Positions 10,905-21,593 are shown, counted from the first letter of the stretch. The stretch: DNA of 64,000 bases from Ichthyophis bannanicus (GCA_033557465.1 CM066033.1:1356475834-1356539833); one strand, 5' to 3'. The notes: generated from the letters alone by a model not told the origin. Numbers and translations: made by a program.

Positions 10905-11870
10905 CGTTCCCTGGGTTGATAAAGGAAAAACAGAGTCAAGTGAAGGTTTCTTAAGGAGAGGTTTACCACAGCATGTTTGAAGACTGCTGGGACAGTTGAA
11001 GTGGAGAGCAATAGGTTGAGAATATGAGAGTTGGAAAAGATGAAAGAGGAGAAGATGGAGTTAAGGAGATGAGTGGTGATAGGATCAGAGGATCAGGTAG
11101 TGAGCTTAGAGGAGGAAGAACATGAGTGGTTTCTTCTTCGGAGAAAGGATAGCAGAGATTGAGGGGTAAAGTTGGTACTGAAGAGGGGAAGAGAGGGTGA
11201 AGCTGATCTTGTGTACTTTGTCATGGAAATTGTTGGCTAGGGTTTGGGCAGAAAGGGAAGGAGAGGTCGGAGGCAGAGGCACCTTGAGGAGATATTGAAA
11301 AGAGATGACAAGGGTCATAGGCCATAGAGTTAGTCAGATGGACATACAGTAGTAGTTTTGCTTGGTGAGTGCTCTGGCTGACTGGAAGGAGGCAATCATG
11401 AATTTGAAGTGAAGAAAGTCAGAAAGGGTGCAGGATTTAAGCCAAATGTGCTCAGCTTAGTGGGCACAGGAAAGTAGATAACAGGTAGTAGAAGACAGCC
11501 AGGGCTGAGGTATAGTGCCCTCCCCGAACCTGGCATAGGTGGAGCAAGAGCATCAAGAGAAAAGGAGAGTGCAGTATTATAGGAAACTACAGCTTCATCA
11601 ACAGACTTAGAGGACAAGATGGAGGAAAGAGGTGATGAGGCAATAGTGGAGAGAGTCAATGGGTTGATAGCATGAAGATTTCTAAAAAGATAGGAGGAGG
11701 CTGTGTGAGATTGAGACAGGGAGTGATGAAGAGTGAAGCTTAGCAGGTGATGGTTAGATAAGGGAAGAACTGAGGTGCAGAAATGAAAGGGTAATCAATT
11801 AGAGAAGAAAACAAGGTCAAAGCAGTGACCATGCTGATGAGTGGGGGCAGTAAAGCAAAGCTGGAGGTTG
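10905..11870 (-). pseudogene. L2-like LINE remnant: endonuclease end, linker, RT start
   Basis: The minus strand encodes a HQHGH-FDLVFSS like endonuclease C-terminus near 11850-11790, an SVDEAVVSYNTALS linker (11620-11560), LANNFHDKV (11240) and PAVFKHAVVKPLLKK near 10960, the block that opens RT in L2-type LINEs. The coding strand is pyrimidine-rich, so the plus strand reads as a long GA-rich stretch. It is broken by stops. The remaining part of its endonuclease is at 12190-12258, beyond an inserted CR1 tail. Confidence 0.65.
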
Positions 11871-11871
11871 T

Positions 11872-12189
11872 TTCTATGTTTCTATGTTTCTATCTTACAA
11901 TTGAAAGCAAGTTCTGCTACGAGGGGACATGGGATGAAGGTGAAGGGAGATAGATTCAGGAGTGATATGCGGAAATATTTCTTTACGGAAAGAGTAGTGG
12001 ATCTGTGGAATAGTCTCCCAGTGGAGGTGGTAGAGATGAGGACAGTAACTGAATTCAAAAAAGCATGGGACCAACACAGAGGATCTCTAAAGGTAAAAAG
12101 TGGACTGTTGTAGTTGTTGATATGGAAGGACAGACTAGATAGGCCATGTGGTCTTTTTCTGTCATCATATTTCTATGTTTCTATCTTTC
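11872..12189 (+). pseudogene. CR1 3' end inserted in the L2-like endonuclease
   Basis: The frame includes KASSATRGHGMKVKGDRF, then MRKYFFTERVVDLWNSLP and TVTEFKKAWDQHRG, nearly identical to the C-terminus of the 52.4-53.9 kb CR1. It is followed by a CR1 3' UTR (AGGCCATGTGGTCTTTTTC) and a TTTCTATG octamer tail. TTTCTATG repeats also occur on its 5' side (11872-11893). It separates two parts of a minus-strand L2 endonuclease: the NPSDLYASK block at 12250-12190 and the HQHGH block near 11850. Confidence 0.8.
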
Positions 12190-12258
12190 TTTCAATTGAA
12201 TGAGGAGGTAAGGGAAAGGAGTTTAGATGCATAGAGGTCAGAAGGGTTGTCAACATGA
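12190..12258 (-). pseudogene. L2-like endonuclease fragment upstream of the CR1 insertion
   Basis: The minus strand reads HVDNPSDLYASKLL followed by LTSSFN, the N-H-V-D-x-P block of L2-type endonucleases. It joins with the fragment at 10905-11870 once the CR1 tail is removed. Confidence 0.5.
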
Positions 12259-12271
12259 ATATTAAACCTAC

Positions 12272-12945
12272 ATGAATAGACACCTACTACTCCTACTGAT
12301 CATTTGTATAGCGCTACAAGGCATATGCAGCGCTGTACAGAGACATGTAAGCTCTGGTCCATGTAAGCTCTGGTCCATGCTCATCAGAGCTTGCAATATA
12401 ATCAAGACAGACAAAACAGCAATTGTGGACAAGGATATATCTAGGGGGAATGGTAAGGAGACACAAAGGAGATTAAGCATATCAGGATCCAAAAGCGCAC
12501 TCAAAGAGGTCAGTTTTCAGCCTGGATGATGTACAGACTCAGGTAGTTTCTTCCAAGGATAAGGAGCAGCAAGTTGAAAGGAGCGAACTCTGGAGTTAGC
12601 AGTAGAAGAGAAGGGCACAGATAGAAGTGATCTGCCAGAAGAGCAGAGTTCCTGAGGAGGCGTGTAAGGAGAAATAAGAGAGGAAAGGTAGTGAGGAACA
12701 GCAGAATGAGTGCACTTATAAGTCAGTAGGAGAAGTTTGAACTGGATGTGGAAATGGATAGGGAGCCAATGAAGGGACTTTAGAAGAAAGGTCATATGAG
12801 CATGTTGAGGCTGGCGGAAGATTAGCTGTGCAACCGCGTTTTGAACAGATTGAAGGGGAGCGAGATGATTCAGAGGGAGACCGGCAAGGAGGAGATTGCA
12901 ATAGTCTAGACGGGAAGTAACTATAAAGTGGATAAGGGTATCCCC
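12272..12945 (-). pseudogene. L2-like LINE 3' half: RT C-terminus and 3' UTR
   Basis: Minus-strand 12948-12517 encodes SRLDYCNLLLAGLP, LQSVQNAVAQLI, LLKSLHWLPIHFHIQFK and SRVRSFQLAAPYPW, the standard C-terminal order of L2 ORF2. The 3' UTR runs to 12272 and includes the AGCGCTGCATATGCC-type tail next to TAGTAGTAGG. A 16-bp unit (TGTAAGCTCTGGTCCA) is tandemly duplicated at 12348-12379. Confidence 0.8.
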
Positions 12946-13005
12946 CAACCGCTTTGACCCGGTGAAAAACGGGATATAAATGCAGCTAAATAAATAAATA
13001 AATAA
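12946..13005 (+). repeat. LINE/SINE 3' tail with AAAT run
   Basis: CGCTTTGACCCGGTGAAAAA followed by a GGATATAAATGC block and an AAATAAATAAAT run is a 3' tail shared with the SINE that ends near 16008. It is a plus-strand tail fragment between two minus-strand L2 pieces. Confidence 0.5.
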
Positions 13006-13735
13006 AAGGTCTTAGCAGTGTGTTCAGGAAGCAATGGGTAAATTTTGCTGATGTTGTAGAGAAAGAAATGACAGGTTGGATGTGTGTGGAGAAGGAGAGG
13101 GAGGAGTCAAAGACAACCCCAAGGTTATGAGCTGAGGAAACAGGAAGGAGAAGAGGGTTATCCACAGAGATTGAGAAAGGAGGAAGGGGGAGAGGTTGGC
13201 TCAGGGGGAAAAATAAAAATGCTCAGTTTTGGCCATTCAGTTTGGACAATTTCAGATGGTGGTGAGACATCCAAGCAGCAATGTCAGATAGGTAGGCAAA
13301 TATCCGGGCCTGGATTGCCAAAGAGATGTCAGGTATAGAGAGATCTGAGAGTCATCAGCGTAAACACGGTACTGAAAGCCATAGATATTGGCAGGAAGGA
13401 GAGAGTAGAGACCCAGCACCACCACCATGGCCAGTGGGATGAGGCGTGTGGGAGAATTGGTAGCTGCTGTAATAGAGTGCAGTGACAGAAGCTGTGACAA
13501 CAGGGAGGAGCCAGGTCTTGGTAAGAGCCATAAGATGGAAAGCATTAGAGAGAAAGAGATCATGATAAAAGGTAAGTTTATTAGACATGGAATGCACATT
13601 CCATAAGGCATCATAAGAAAGGGAGAGAGGAGGGGGAAAGGAGAGGGATATGAATGAGGCTGGAGTAGTTGAGAGAGCAACTATCAAGGGAGTGAGAGAG
13701 AAGTCTTGGGGGGCCAGGGTTGGGATTAACATCAC
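13006..13735 (-). pseudogene. L2-like LINE fragment with YADD motif and endonuclease start
   Basis: On the minus strand, 13735-13480 has DALWNVHSMSNKL and HLMALTKTWL, typical of the N-terminus of an L2-clade endonuclease. About 100 codons later it reads GFQYRVYADDSQISLYL, the RT motif C. The normal distance between these blocks is several hundred residues, so most of the endonuclease and early RT has been deleted. Confidence 0.65.
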
Positions 13736-15744
13736 TGGGATTGTTGTTGTTTTTAAGTGTCATCAAGTCGGTGTCGACTCTCATGGTGACCCTTTGGATA
13801 GTTGTCCTAAATTGTGTTCGGTCTTCAGTCAGGCAGCTCATTGTTGACAGAATGGCATCCATAGCTGCTGTTATTGTATTGATCCATCTCATTGCTGGCC
13901 TTCCTCTATTGCATTGACCTTCTACCTTGCCAAGCATGGTGTCTTTCTCTAATGATCTCTCTCTTCGTATGATCTGCCCAAAGTATGAAAGTCAAAGTCT
14001 TGTCATCTGAGCTACCAAAGAAAGCTTAGGTTTGATCTCCTCTAGTACCGACTGATTTGTTCTTCAGGCAATCCATGGTATACACAGTATTTGTCGCCAA
14101 CACCATAATTCAAAGGCATTGATTTTCTGTCTACTTTTTCACTGTCCAACTTTTAAATCCATATGACGATGTTGAAAATATTATGGCTTGAATGAGTTGA
14201 ATCTTTGTATGGAGAGAGTCATCTCTGCTCTTGAGAATCTTGTTTAGGTCCTTCATAGTCATTCTGCCAAGAGCAATGCATTGTCGGATTTCTTGACTTC
14301 TTGTTGTATCATTATTGATAGTTGAACCAAGTAGGTTAAATATTTCCACTATTTCGATTTCTTTTCCATCAACGATAAACTTATTTATTTTAACAGTTGT
14401 CAGAATCTTTGTCTTCTTTACAATAAAGTGCAGGCCCATTTTAAGACTATGTTTCTTGATCTTGAGAAGCAAATGTTTCAGATTGTCTGAACTTTCAGCC
14501 AGTAATGTGTATCATCAGCATAGCGAAGGTTGTTGATGAGTCTTCCACCAATATTCACACCTCGGTTGTTTTCACACAGTCCTGCTTCTCTGGTGATTTG
14601 TTCTGCACATAAATTAAACAAGTAGATGGGAAAGTATGCAGCCTTGTATATCTTTGCTGATTTTAAACTATTCTGTTTCTCCTTGTTCCATTTGAACTGT
14701 TCCTTCTTGATCAATGTAAAGGTTGTGCAAGTGAACTATCAGGCGTTTTTAACGTGGCCCAGAGTTTCTCATGGTTTACACAGTCAAAATCGTTGCTGTA
14801 GTAAATAAAAAACATATAGATATCCTTTTGGTATTCTTTAGCCTTTTCAAGGATCCATCTCACATCCCCGATGTTGTCTCTCATTCCTTGCCCTTTCCTG
14901 AACCCTGCTTGCACTTCCGGCAGTTCTCATTCCAGGTATGGTTGTAGTCTCTGCTGGATGATCTTGAGTAGATCTTGCTGGTATGTGGGATCAGAGCGAT
15001 TGTGCGATAATTTCCATAGTCAATTGGATCACCTTTCTTTAGTATTGGTAGAAACACAGATCTTTTCCAGTCAGTTGGCCATGATGTTGTCTTCCAAATT
15101 CCCTTGCAGATCCTTGTAAGTATGATAACAGCTGCATCCGGTCACTGTAATACTTCAGTGGGAATGCTATCAATGTCAGGTGCTTTGTTCTTTAATGCAG
15201 CATTCATTGCTACTTTGACTTCTTCTTTCATCACCAATAGTTCCTGATTATAAGGTACAGGTTAAAAAGGCCATTGGTCCACCTGATCTTTATGGTATAA
15301 TGACTCTGTATATTCTTTCCACCTTTTCTTCATCTTCTCAGCATCATTCAACATGGATCATTGAGCATTTTGTAACATTCCAATTTGAGGCTGGAATTTT
15401 TTCTTTAACTCTCGTAGCTTTAGGAAAGCCAATCTTATTCTTCCTCTAATAGTTTCTGTTTCTATTTCCTTGCATGTGTCATTGTAGTACTTCTCCTTGT
15501 CTTGTTTTGCTGCACGTTGGAAATCTCTGTTGAGTTCTGTGATTGCCTCTTTTTCTCCTCTGGCTTTATCTTCTCTCCTTTTCTGGGCAATTTTCATAGT
15601 TTCTTCGGTCATCCATTTTGGCAATTTTTGCTTTTTTACCTTTTGTAGAGACTTCTCACTTTCTTCCAACACCACCTTCTTGATGTTAACCCATAACTCT
15701 TCTGGAGCTCTGCCATTTGTATCTAAAGCAGCAAGCCAATTTTG
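13736..15744 (-). pseudogene. RTE (BovB-like) LINE: linker, RT and 3' end
   Basis: The minus strand reads, in order: EELWVNIKKVVLEESEK and PKWMTEETMKIAQKRRE (15774-15358), the RTE linker; QAGFRKGQGMRDNI and FDCVNHEKLW (14914-14711), RT motif A; YLFNLCAEQITREAGL and GGRLINNLRYADDT (14714-14478), motif C; and LGRMTMKDLNKILKSRD to SYGFKSWTVKK (14472-14131). The 3' end near 13740 has the GTCGACACCGACTTGATG and AACAACAACAA signature of BovB-type elements. Many stops and frameshifts. Its 5' part continues at 16009 beyond a SINE. Confidence 0.85.
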
Positions 15745-16008
15745 CAGGCAGGAGGGGCCTAGTGGTTGGGGCAAGTTACCTTAAGCCAAAGTGCTGGGGG
15801 TTCAAATCCCAATGGAGGGGTAACCACCTTGGGCTGGAAAAACTGGGCTTTCTAGTCTCTCAGGTACTCCTTGTGACCTTGGACAAGCCACTTAACCCTC
15901 AGTTGTAAAAGGTAGATCATGAGCCCTTCAGGAACAAGGGAAATATATGCTGTGCCTGAATCTACACCACTTTGACCCAGTGAAAAGCAATATATAAGCA
16001 TTGCTGAA
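15745..16008 (+). repeat. tRNA-derived CORE-type SINE inserted in the RTE element
   Basis: A box A like GGCCTAGTGGTTGGGGCAAG is followed by GGGTTCAAATCCC (15798-15810), a clear box B. Then comes a MIR/CORE-like block (TGTGACCTTGGACAAGCC, CACTTAACCCTCAG) and a tail beginning CACTTTGACCCAGTG. The tail matches the fragment at 12946, suggesting LINE-dependent retroposition. It splits the RTE between the linker and the endonuclease. Confidence 0.8.
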
Positions 16009-16935
16009 TATTCTCAAGGTCACATTTTGCTACATTCATAAGTGGCTTGCTCTTTTTCAACTTTAGCTTGAGTTTACATACTAGTAGTTGGTGATCTGTA
16101 CCACATTCAGCTCTGGGTTTTGTCTTTGTTGATGTTATAGAGCTTTTCCATTGTTGACTTCCACAGATGTAGTCAATTTGATGTTTGTACAATCCAATGG
16201 GTGAAGTCGATATGCACAGTCACCGTTTGTGTTGCTGGAAGAATATGTTTGAGATGAGTAGATCGTTGGTCTTGCAGAACTCTATCAGTCTTTCTCCAGC
16301 TTCATTGCTGTTGCCAAGTCCATATTTTCCAACCCTTTGCCTTCTTCCTTATTGCCAGGATATCCTATTTGCATGTTCAGTCAGTTTCACCTTGTACTTG
16401 TTTGTAGAACTCATCAACTTTGTCCTCTTCTGCAGCTGTTGTTGGCGCATATATTTGAATTATAGTTGTGTTGACGGCTATTCCTCATAGATGAATAGAA
16501 ACTAGGCATTCACTGATTGCATTGTATTTCATTACAGTTCTTGCAAGTTTCTTCTTAATTATAAATGCAACACCATTTCTTTTTTGTCTTTCATTTCCAC
16601 CATAGTAGACCATGTGATCATCAGATGCAAAATGCCATTTCAGTTCGCTGACACCCAACAGATCGAATTGTACATATTCCACTTCATTCTTGACCACCTC
16701 CAGCTTCCCTTGGTTCATGCTTCATATGTTCCATGTCCCAATATGTAAGACATCTTTCCAGCTTCTGATTCTCATTTCATGCACAGCTACATCAGCAGTC
16801 AGATGTCACGAGGGCTGGCACCTCAGCTGAGACCTGTCCATCTTGAGAGACCCTGCCAGTAGTTAAGCTATCGATAGCTTAGCCCTCAGCATCACTGATG
16901 CACACAAGTCCTCACAGCAAGACAAGATATACCCC
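16009..16935 (-). pseudogene. RTE (BovB-like) LINE: 5' UTR and endonuclease
   Basis: On the minus strand, 16718-16485 begins MNQGKLEVVKNEVEYV and continues DLLGVSELKWHF, then YYGGNERQKRNGVAFI, the usual start of BovB endonuclease. The span 16192-15962 contains QIDYICGSQQWKSSI and GTDHQLLVCKLKLKLKK. Sequence up to about 16935 resembles the GC-richer 5' leader. With 13736-15744 this is close to a full-length element of about 3 kb. Confidence 0.8.
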
Positions 16936-16944
16936 ATTTTCCTA

Positions 16945-17290
16945 TGTCCTCCCACTCAAAATTAATCATAAAATGATCTGACCGGGGGAAAAGAACTTGC
17001 TTTCTTTCAACTAAATCCTCTGCAATAAGGATCAAATATATAATATGCCCCTGCTGATGAGTAGATCAATCTACTAATTGTCTTGGTTCATCCAATTCCA
17101 TACTAGTTAAAGACATCTGGCCCTTTTTTCTCTCTTGTCATCAATATGTAAATTAAAATTTCCTAAAAGCATAATATTCACAAATTGCATTCTTATCACT
17201 AAAATATATTCTATTAAATCATCCTATTCTTTACTCAATAATTTTGAGGAGGGGAGATATATAAAAGCACAATCCCTAATATAGTAAGTT
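16945..17290 (-). pseudogene. L2-like endonuclease fragment
   Basis: The minus strand shows a G-N-F-N-L-H-I-D block near 17165, then a T-H-Q-Q-G-H-I-I block near 17070 and P-R-S-D-H-F near 16980, the order seen in L2-clade endonucleases. Frames are short and broken. Confidence 0.45.
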
Positions 17291-17324
17291 TTGGGAACAA
17301 TTGGATATTCTGGAAGTGGGAGTG

Positions 17325-17465
17325 GACTTTCTTGTCAGAGTAAAGTGTATCCTAGTGCAGCAGATCAAGAACCACTAAAGTCAAGGTCTGAATCCTGCTT
17401 CTCCAACGAATGCTCTTTATGAACTTGGATAAGCAACTCCACTTCACCTTCCATTGCTATCAGAG
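17325..17465 (+). repeat. MIR-like SINE fragment
   Basis: A GTCTGAATCCTGCTTCTCC block followed by GAACTTGGATAAGCAACTCC is reminiscent of the MIR/CORE segment after box B. Divergence is high. Confidence 0.35.
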
Positions 17466-17904
17466 ACATTTATTAAGCCTAATTCAGATCTGGCATGACC
17501 AATTAGTGATAATCAATGAAGATCTGGATTAGGCTTGGTAAACATCTTTGTTTATGTTTAATTCAACTGAAAGTTTGCCTTTATACTATGTCCTGACTTT
17601 AACAGATTCAAAGACAAAAAATCCAATAAGCATTTTCCATACAGCTCTAGAACAGACAAACTTTGGGACAAACATGAAATGAATACAAATCACAAGTAGT
17701 ACAGCATTCTAGCTAGAGCCCCTATTCCCCACCCCCCATGGAGACCTGATAGCTCTTCTTCGAGTTGCCTGCATTGTAACCTGAAGGTCACTATTCTGAC
17801 TGTGAGAAAAAAAGCAATTGAGGGGTTTTTTTTGCCTGAAACCTCTAGTAACCTTTCAGCTATGTTTTTAGTTTGGGTAGTAGCCACAGCTACCTCTTTA
17901 ATTT

Positions 17905-18190
17905 ACAAAATTGCTGTAAAATTATATTTTTTAAAATTTTATATTTATTGAATTTTCAAATACAAATCCAGAAAAAGAAATGGCATAATGAAAAAGTTAC
18001 AATAAGGAAAATAAAAAATAAAATACAACAATAAATCCCACCAAGCTATATTCCACAAGCCCTCAAATGTGGAGAGGGGAGATGAACTTAGAATAGAAAC
18101 AAGAAAAATCCCCATTTAAGGGGAGTAAAGAGAAAAGAAAAAAGAGTCATTAACCTGAATGCTTCAGTATACAAACCAATAAAGCATTTT
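17905..18190 (-). repeat. Probable L1-like 3' tail
   Basis: On the minus strand an A-rich end with GAAAATTCAATAAATAT resembles the 3' UTR and polyadenylation signal of an L1-type LINE. The only link to an L1 is similarity in style to 27000-27340, where an ORF1 C-terminus precedes similar AT-rich sequence. Confidence 0.3.
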
Positions 18191-18227
18191 AATAACATGG
18201 TAACATAGTATATGACGGCAGATAAAG
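18191..18227 (-). repeat. CR1 3' tail, left part, host of the DIRS insertion
   Basis: The sequence up to GACGGCAGATAAAG matches the CR1 tail at 45788-45830. The tail resumes with ACCAGCATGG at 23727, so the DIRS element lies inside it. Confidence 0.75.
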
Positions 18228-18259
18228 CACAGTTACTTACCTGTAACAGGTGATCTCTG

Positions 18260-18412
18260 GGAACAGCAGGAATTAGTCATCACATATGGGTACGTCGGTA
18301 CCGACGGAGCCCGCGCGGGAAAGCTCCCCAGCTTTTCAGATTAAAAGCTTTTGGGGCCTCCCACTGCACATGCGCGCTGCCTTCCCGCCTTCCTGACCAG
18401 CTCTCGTCAGTT
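18260..18412. repeat. DIRS left inverted terminal repeat (core)
   Basis: The core matches 23564-23719 in inverse orientation almost base for base, differing at a GCGCGGG versus GCACGGG position and at a small AATTAG versus AATACG difference near the end. It contains the perfect palindrome CGTCGGTACCGACG. Confidence 0.95.
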
Positions 18413-18490
18413 CGAGTTTAAAGCTGAGACAATAGAGAGAGAGGACAGGAAGATAGATAGAGATACAACTCCTAGGGGAGGTGGGTGGGT

Positions 18491-18588
18491 TGTGATGACT
18501 AATTCCTGCTGTTCCCAGAGATCACCTGTTACAGGTAAGTAACTGTGCTATCTCCAGGAACAAGCAGGAATACGTCATCACATATGGG
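18491..18588. repeat. DIRS internal complementary region
   Basis: The first 57 bases are complementary to the left end and the last 41 to the right end, with no extra base between. It lies 3' of the recombinase stop codon (18687), the normal place in DIRS elements. Confidence 0.95.
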
Positions 18589-18686
18589 GACTCCCTAGCT
18601 AAGATGCCTGGGAGATCCCCCTCCAAGGGTAAACCATCTTCGCATGGATCTCAGGCATCCATCCAGGGAAGGTGGGCAGGAGTTGT

Positions 18687-19742
18687 TTAAGTATGGAACA
18701 GGTGTTTGAGGACAGCCTGACCAAACAAGGCATCCCGGCGGGAGTCCTTGTCCAAGCAGTAATGGGCTGTGAAGGTATGAACCGAGGCCCAAGTGGCTGC
18801 TCGACAGATCTGATCTATGGACACAGAGTGAAGATGAGCCATAGAAGTGGCCATGGCCCTCACATTGTGAGCTGTGACATGGCCCTCCATAGAAATGTTC
18901 TTACTCTGGTAAGCAAAAGAAATACACTGAGCGATCCAATTGGAAAGTGTACGCTTGGTGACTGGAAGTCCCAAATGAGAAGGATCAAAAGCCACGAAAA
19001 GTTGGGAAGACTTTTGATGTGGTTGAGTCCTGTTGAGGTAAAAGGCAAGAGCTCTTTTACAATCCAGAGTATGAAGGTTCCTCTCTGCACTGGATGCATG
19101 AGGAGCCGGGAAAAAGACAGGTAGATATACCTCTTGATTAAGATGAAAAGGCGAGACCACTTTGGGCATAAAGTGTGGATTCGTCCTAAGGACCACCTTA
19201 TCATGATGAAACCTAGTATAAGGTGGATGAGCCACTAAAGCCTGCAGTTCACTGATGCGGCGAGCCGAAGTGACTGCAATAAGGAAAACAACCTTCCAGG
19301 AAAGAAATTTGAAGGAGGTAGAGTCCAAAGGCTCAAAAGGTGGCTTCATAAGCTGACCTAGAACTAGGTTCAAATCCCATGCTACCGGAGGAGGTCGGAT
19401 GGGAGGTTTAGTTAGAGTCAGGCCTCTCATGAAACGTGAAACAAGAGGATGAGAGGAGACAGGTTGTCCATTTATAGGTTTTAAGGATGCTGCAATAGCA
19501 CTCAAATGGACCCTTACTGAATTCGTCTTAAGGCCTGCATTTGAAAGATGCAGGAGATAGTCCAAGAGGGAATTCAAAGGAAGTGCTAGAGGGTCAAGAC
19601 CCTGCTGAGCACACCAAATGGAAAAACGTTTCCATTTGAAAGCATAAGAACGCCTCGTGGAAGGTTTCCTAGAGGCATGAAGGATATCTGTCACAGGTTG
19701 AGAAAGATTAAAGTCTTGAAGACTTAGGCCTTCAGTTACCAA
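18687..19742 (-). CDS. DIRS tyrosine recombinase
   Basis: This 351-residue protein is expected to integrate the circular DIRS DNA intermediate. The N-terminal half has a SAM-like core-binding pattern (RRSYAFKWKRFSIWCAQQG, then SVRVHLSAIAA). The catalytic half shows the first Arg in TSARRISELQAL (about residue 160), the H-x-x-R pair in TAHNVRAMATSMAHL (about 290), and the nucleophile Tyr in ASVHTFTAHYCLD (about 330). These are the R, H-x-x-R and Y of the tyrosine recombinase family in the arrangement usual for DIRS. The ATG overlaps the end of the RT frame by 11 bases, implying coupled translation. No stop or frameshift is seen. Confidence 0.95.
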   Translation of the reverse strand: MVTEGLSLQDFNLSQPVTDILHASRKPSTRRSYAFKWKRFSIWCAQQGLDPLALPLNSLLDYLLHLSNAGLKTNSVRVHLSAIAASLKPINGQPVSSHPLVSRFMRGLTLTKPPIRPPPVAWDLNLVLGQLMKPPFEPLDSTSFKFLSWKVVFLIAVTSARRISELQALVAHPPYTRFHHDKVVLRTNPHFMPKVVSPFHLNQEVYLPVFFPAPHASSAERNLHTLDCKRALAFYLNRTQPHQKSSQLFVAFDPSHLGLPVTKRTLSNWIAQCISFAYQSKNISMEGHVTAHNVRAMATSMAHLHSVSIDQICRAATWASVHTFTAHYCLDKDSRRDALFGQAVLKHLFHT

Positions 19743-21423
19743 GCTCTGAGATGTAGGGATTTGGGGTTTGGGGCCACAAAGTCCCCTCCTCCTGAGACAG
19801 AAGGTCTGGCGCAGCTCCCAGGTCCAGGGAGGATCCCTGGGAGAGATGCAGAAGTAGAGGGAACCACACCTGGAGCTTGAACAGAGTCTTGGATATTAGA
19901 GGAATGGGTGGAAAGGCATAGAGGAATTCCTGACCCCAATGCAGGAGGAAGGCATCGTGGGCCTGAGCTCCCTGACACTGAGTTCTGGAACAGAACCGGG
20001 GAAGTTTGGCATTCCACGGACTTGCAAAGAGGTCTATGTCCGGGGTCCCCCATTCCTGAAAGATTCTGCGTATCTGGTCCATATGTAGGGACCATTCGTG
20101 TGGAAGCAGAACTCGACTGAGTCTGTCTGCACGAGAGTTTTGAACTCCTGGAAGATACACTGCAAGAAGGTGAATTTGATGCTCTCTGGTGAAGGCCCAT
20201 ATTCTGAGAGCTTTGTTGCAAAGCGACAGAGAGCCTGTCCCTCCTTGTTTGTTTATATAGAACATGGCTACCTGATTGTCTGTCTGAACTAGGACAGTCA
20301 GGTTGACAAGGAGGGTATAGAAGACCTTGAGGGCAAGGTAAATTGCTCGCAGTTCCAGGAGGTTGATATGAAGGGTGGCCTCCTGTGGAGACCAAGTGCC
20401 CTGAGTGGAGAGGTTCTGAAGATGAGCTCCCCACCCTGTCTGGGAGGCATCTGTTGTGAGGGTTGCTTGGGACAACAAAGGTTGGAAGGGGGCCCCCAAC
20501 AACAGATTCTTGGTGGATGTCCACCATTGGAGGGACCAAAATAGACGGCTTGAGGTGAGTATTTGGTCGGAGAGCGCTCCAGATGCTTGAGTCCACTGGG
20601 TGGCCAAGGTCCATTGAGCTGCTCTCATATGCAGACGAGCGTAGGGCACCACATGTACCGTGGAGGCCATGTGGCCCAGAAGTCGCAGCATTTCCCGGGC
20701 TGTCAAATGACTGCTGGACTGAGCTTGGAAGGCCAAACTCAGCAGGCGTTGGGCCCTGACCTGAGGCAGGTAGGCCCTTGCAGTGATGGTGTCTAACTGG
20801 GCCCCTATGAACTCGAGAGACTGAGTAGGGATTAGTTGAGACTTGGGAAGGTTTACTACCAGTCCTAGATACTGCAGAAGACGCCTTGTGCGGTCCAGGG
20901 AAATTTGGGCCTGGGACTGAGAGGGAGCTCGGATGAGCCAGTCGTCCAGGTATGGGAATATGAAAATTCCCAGGCCTCTTAGAAAGGCAGCTACGACTGC
21001 CATGCATTTGGTGAACACTCTTGGAGCAGAGGCTAGACCGAAGGGGAGTACTCTGTACTGGAAATGTTTTCCCTGAAACAGAAATCGAAGGTATTTTCTG
21101 TGGGATGGGTGGATGAGTATGTGTGTATACGCATCCTTTAGATCTAGAGAACAAAGCCAATCCTGACTCTGAAGGTATGGAAGGAGAATGCCCAGAGAAA
21201 GCATTTTGAATTTCTCCTTGAAAAGAAATTTGTTCAATTCTCTCAGATCCAGAATTGGTCTGAAGCCCTCTGTCTTCTTTGGTATTAGAAAATAAGGGGA
21301 GTAGAATCCCGTCCCCTGTTGAAGAAGAGGGACCTCCTCTATTGCCCCCTGGGCAAGGAGGGAGGAGACTTCCTGACCCAAGAGGGCCAGGAGAGATGGG
21401 GGAGAATTGAACTGCCTCACCAT
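19732..21423 (-). CDS. DIRS reverse transcriptase-RNase H-methyltransferase-like protein
   Basis: The protein is 563 residues from the first ATG. RT motifs are GFRPILDLRELNKF, LDLKDAYTHILIHPSHRKYL, LPFGLASAPRVFTK and FPYLDDWLI (the Y-x-D-D box). RNase H blocks follow: TTDASQTGWGAHL, LELRAIYLALK, VQTDNQVAMFYINKQGG and NSRADRLSR. The C-terminus (DIDLFASPWNAKLPRF, DAFLLHW, YAFPPIPLI) matches the Dam-like methyltransferase region of DIRS elements, with FPPI in place of the usual D/N-P-P-Y. The same frame is open from 21582, and a conserved RT N-terminal stretch (WEQITSEQWTLSIIREGY) lies upstream of the ATG, so the true start is uncertain. A TAG at 21585-21583 bounds it. Confidence 0.93.
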   Translation of the reverse strand: MVRQFNSPPSLLALLGQEVSSLLAQGAIEEVPLLQQGTGFYSPYFLIPKKTEGFRPILDLRELNKFLFKEKFKMLSLGILLPYLQSQDWLCSLDLKDAYTHILIHPSHRKYLRFLFQGKHFQYRVLPFGLASAPRVFTKCMAVVAAFLRGLGIFIFPYLDDWLIRAPSQSQAQISLDRTRRLLQYLGLVVNLPKSQLIPTQSLEFIGAQLDTITARAYLPQVRAQRLLSLAFQAQSSSHLTAREMLRLLGHMASTVHVVPYARLHMRAAQWTLATQWTQASGALSDQILTSSRLFWSLQWWTSTKNLLLGAPFQPLLSQATLTTDASQTGWGAHLQNLSTQGTWSPQEATLHINLLELRAIYLALKVFYTLLVNLTVLVQTDNQVAMFYINKQGGTGSLSLCNKALRIWAFTREHQIHLLAVYLPGVQNSRADRLSRVLLPHEWSLHMDQIRRIFQEWGTPDIDLFASPWNAKLPRFCSRTQCQGAQAHDAFLLHWGQEFLYAFPPIPLISKTLFKLQVWFPLLLHLSQGSSLDLGAAPDLLSQEEGTLWPQTPNPYISELGN

Positions 21424-21593
21424 AGTATAAGGAGGAAGGTCGGAAAAATGGAGTTTGTAACCCTCTCTGATGATAGAGAGGGTCCATTGCTCTGATGTAA
21501 TTTGCTCCCATCTGGGAGCAAAGTGAGCTAACCTTCCGGGTATGGTGAGGGGCTCTGGTTGTTCTAGAGCCAGAAAAGTTCTCTAGGGGCAAG

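Noticed and set aside
10900..11870. Purine-rich regulatory or satellite tract
   Set aside because: The minus strand reads as L2-type endonuclease, linker and RT start, which explains the strand bias.
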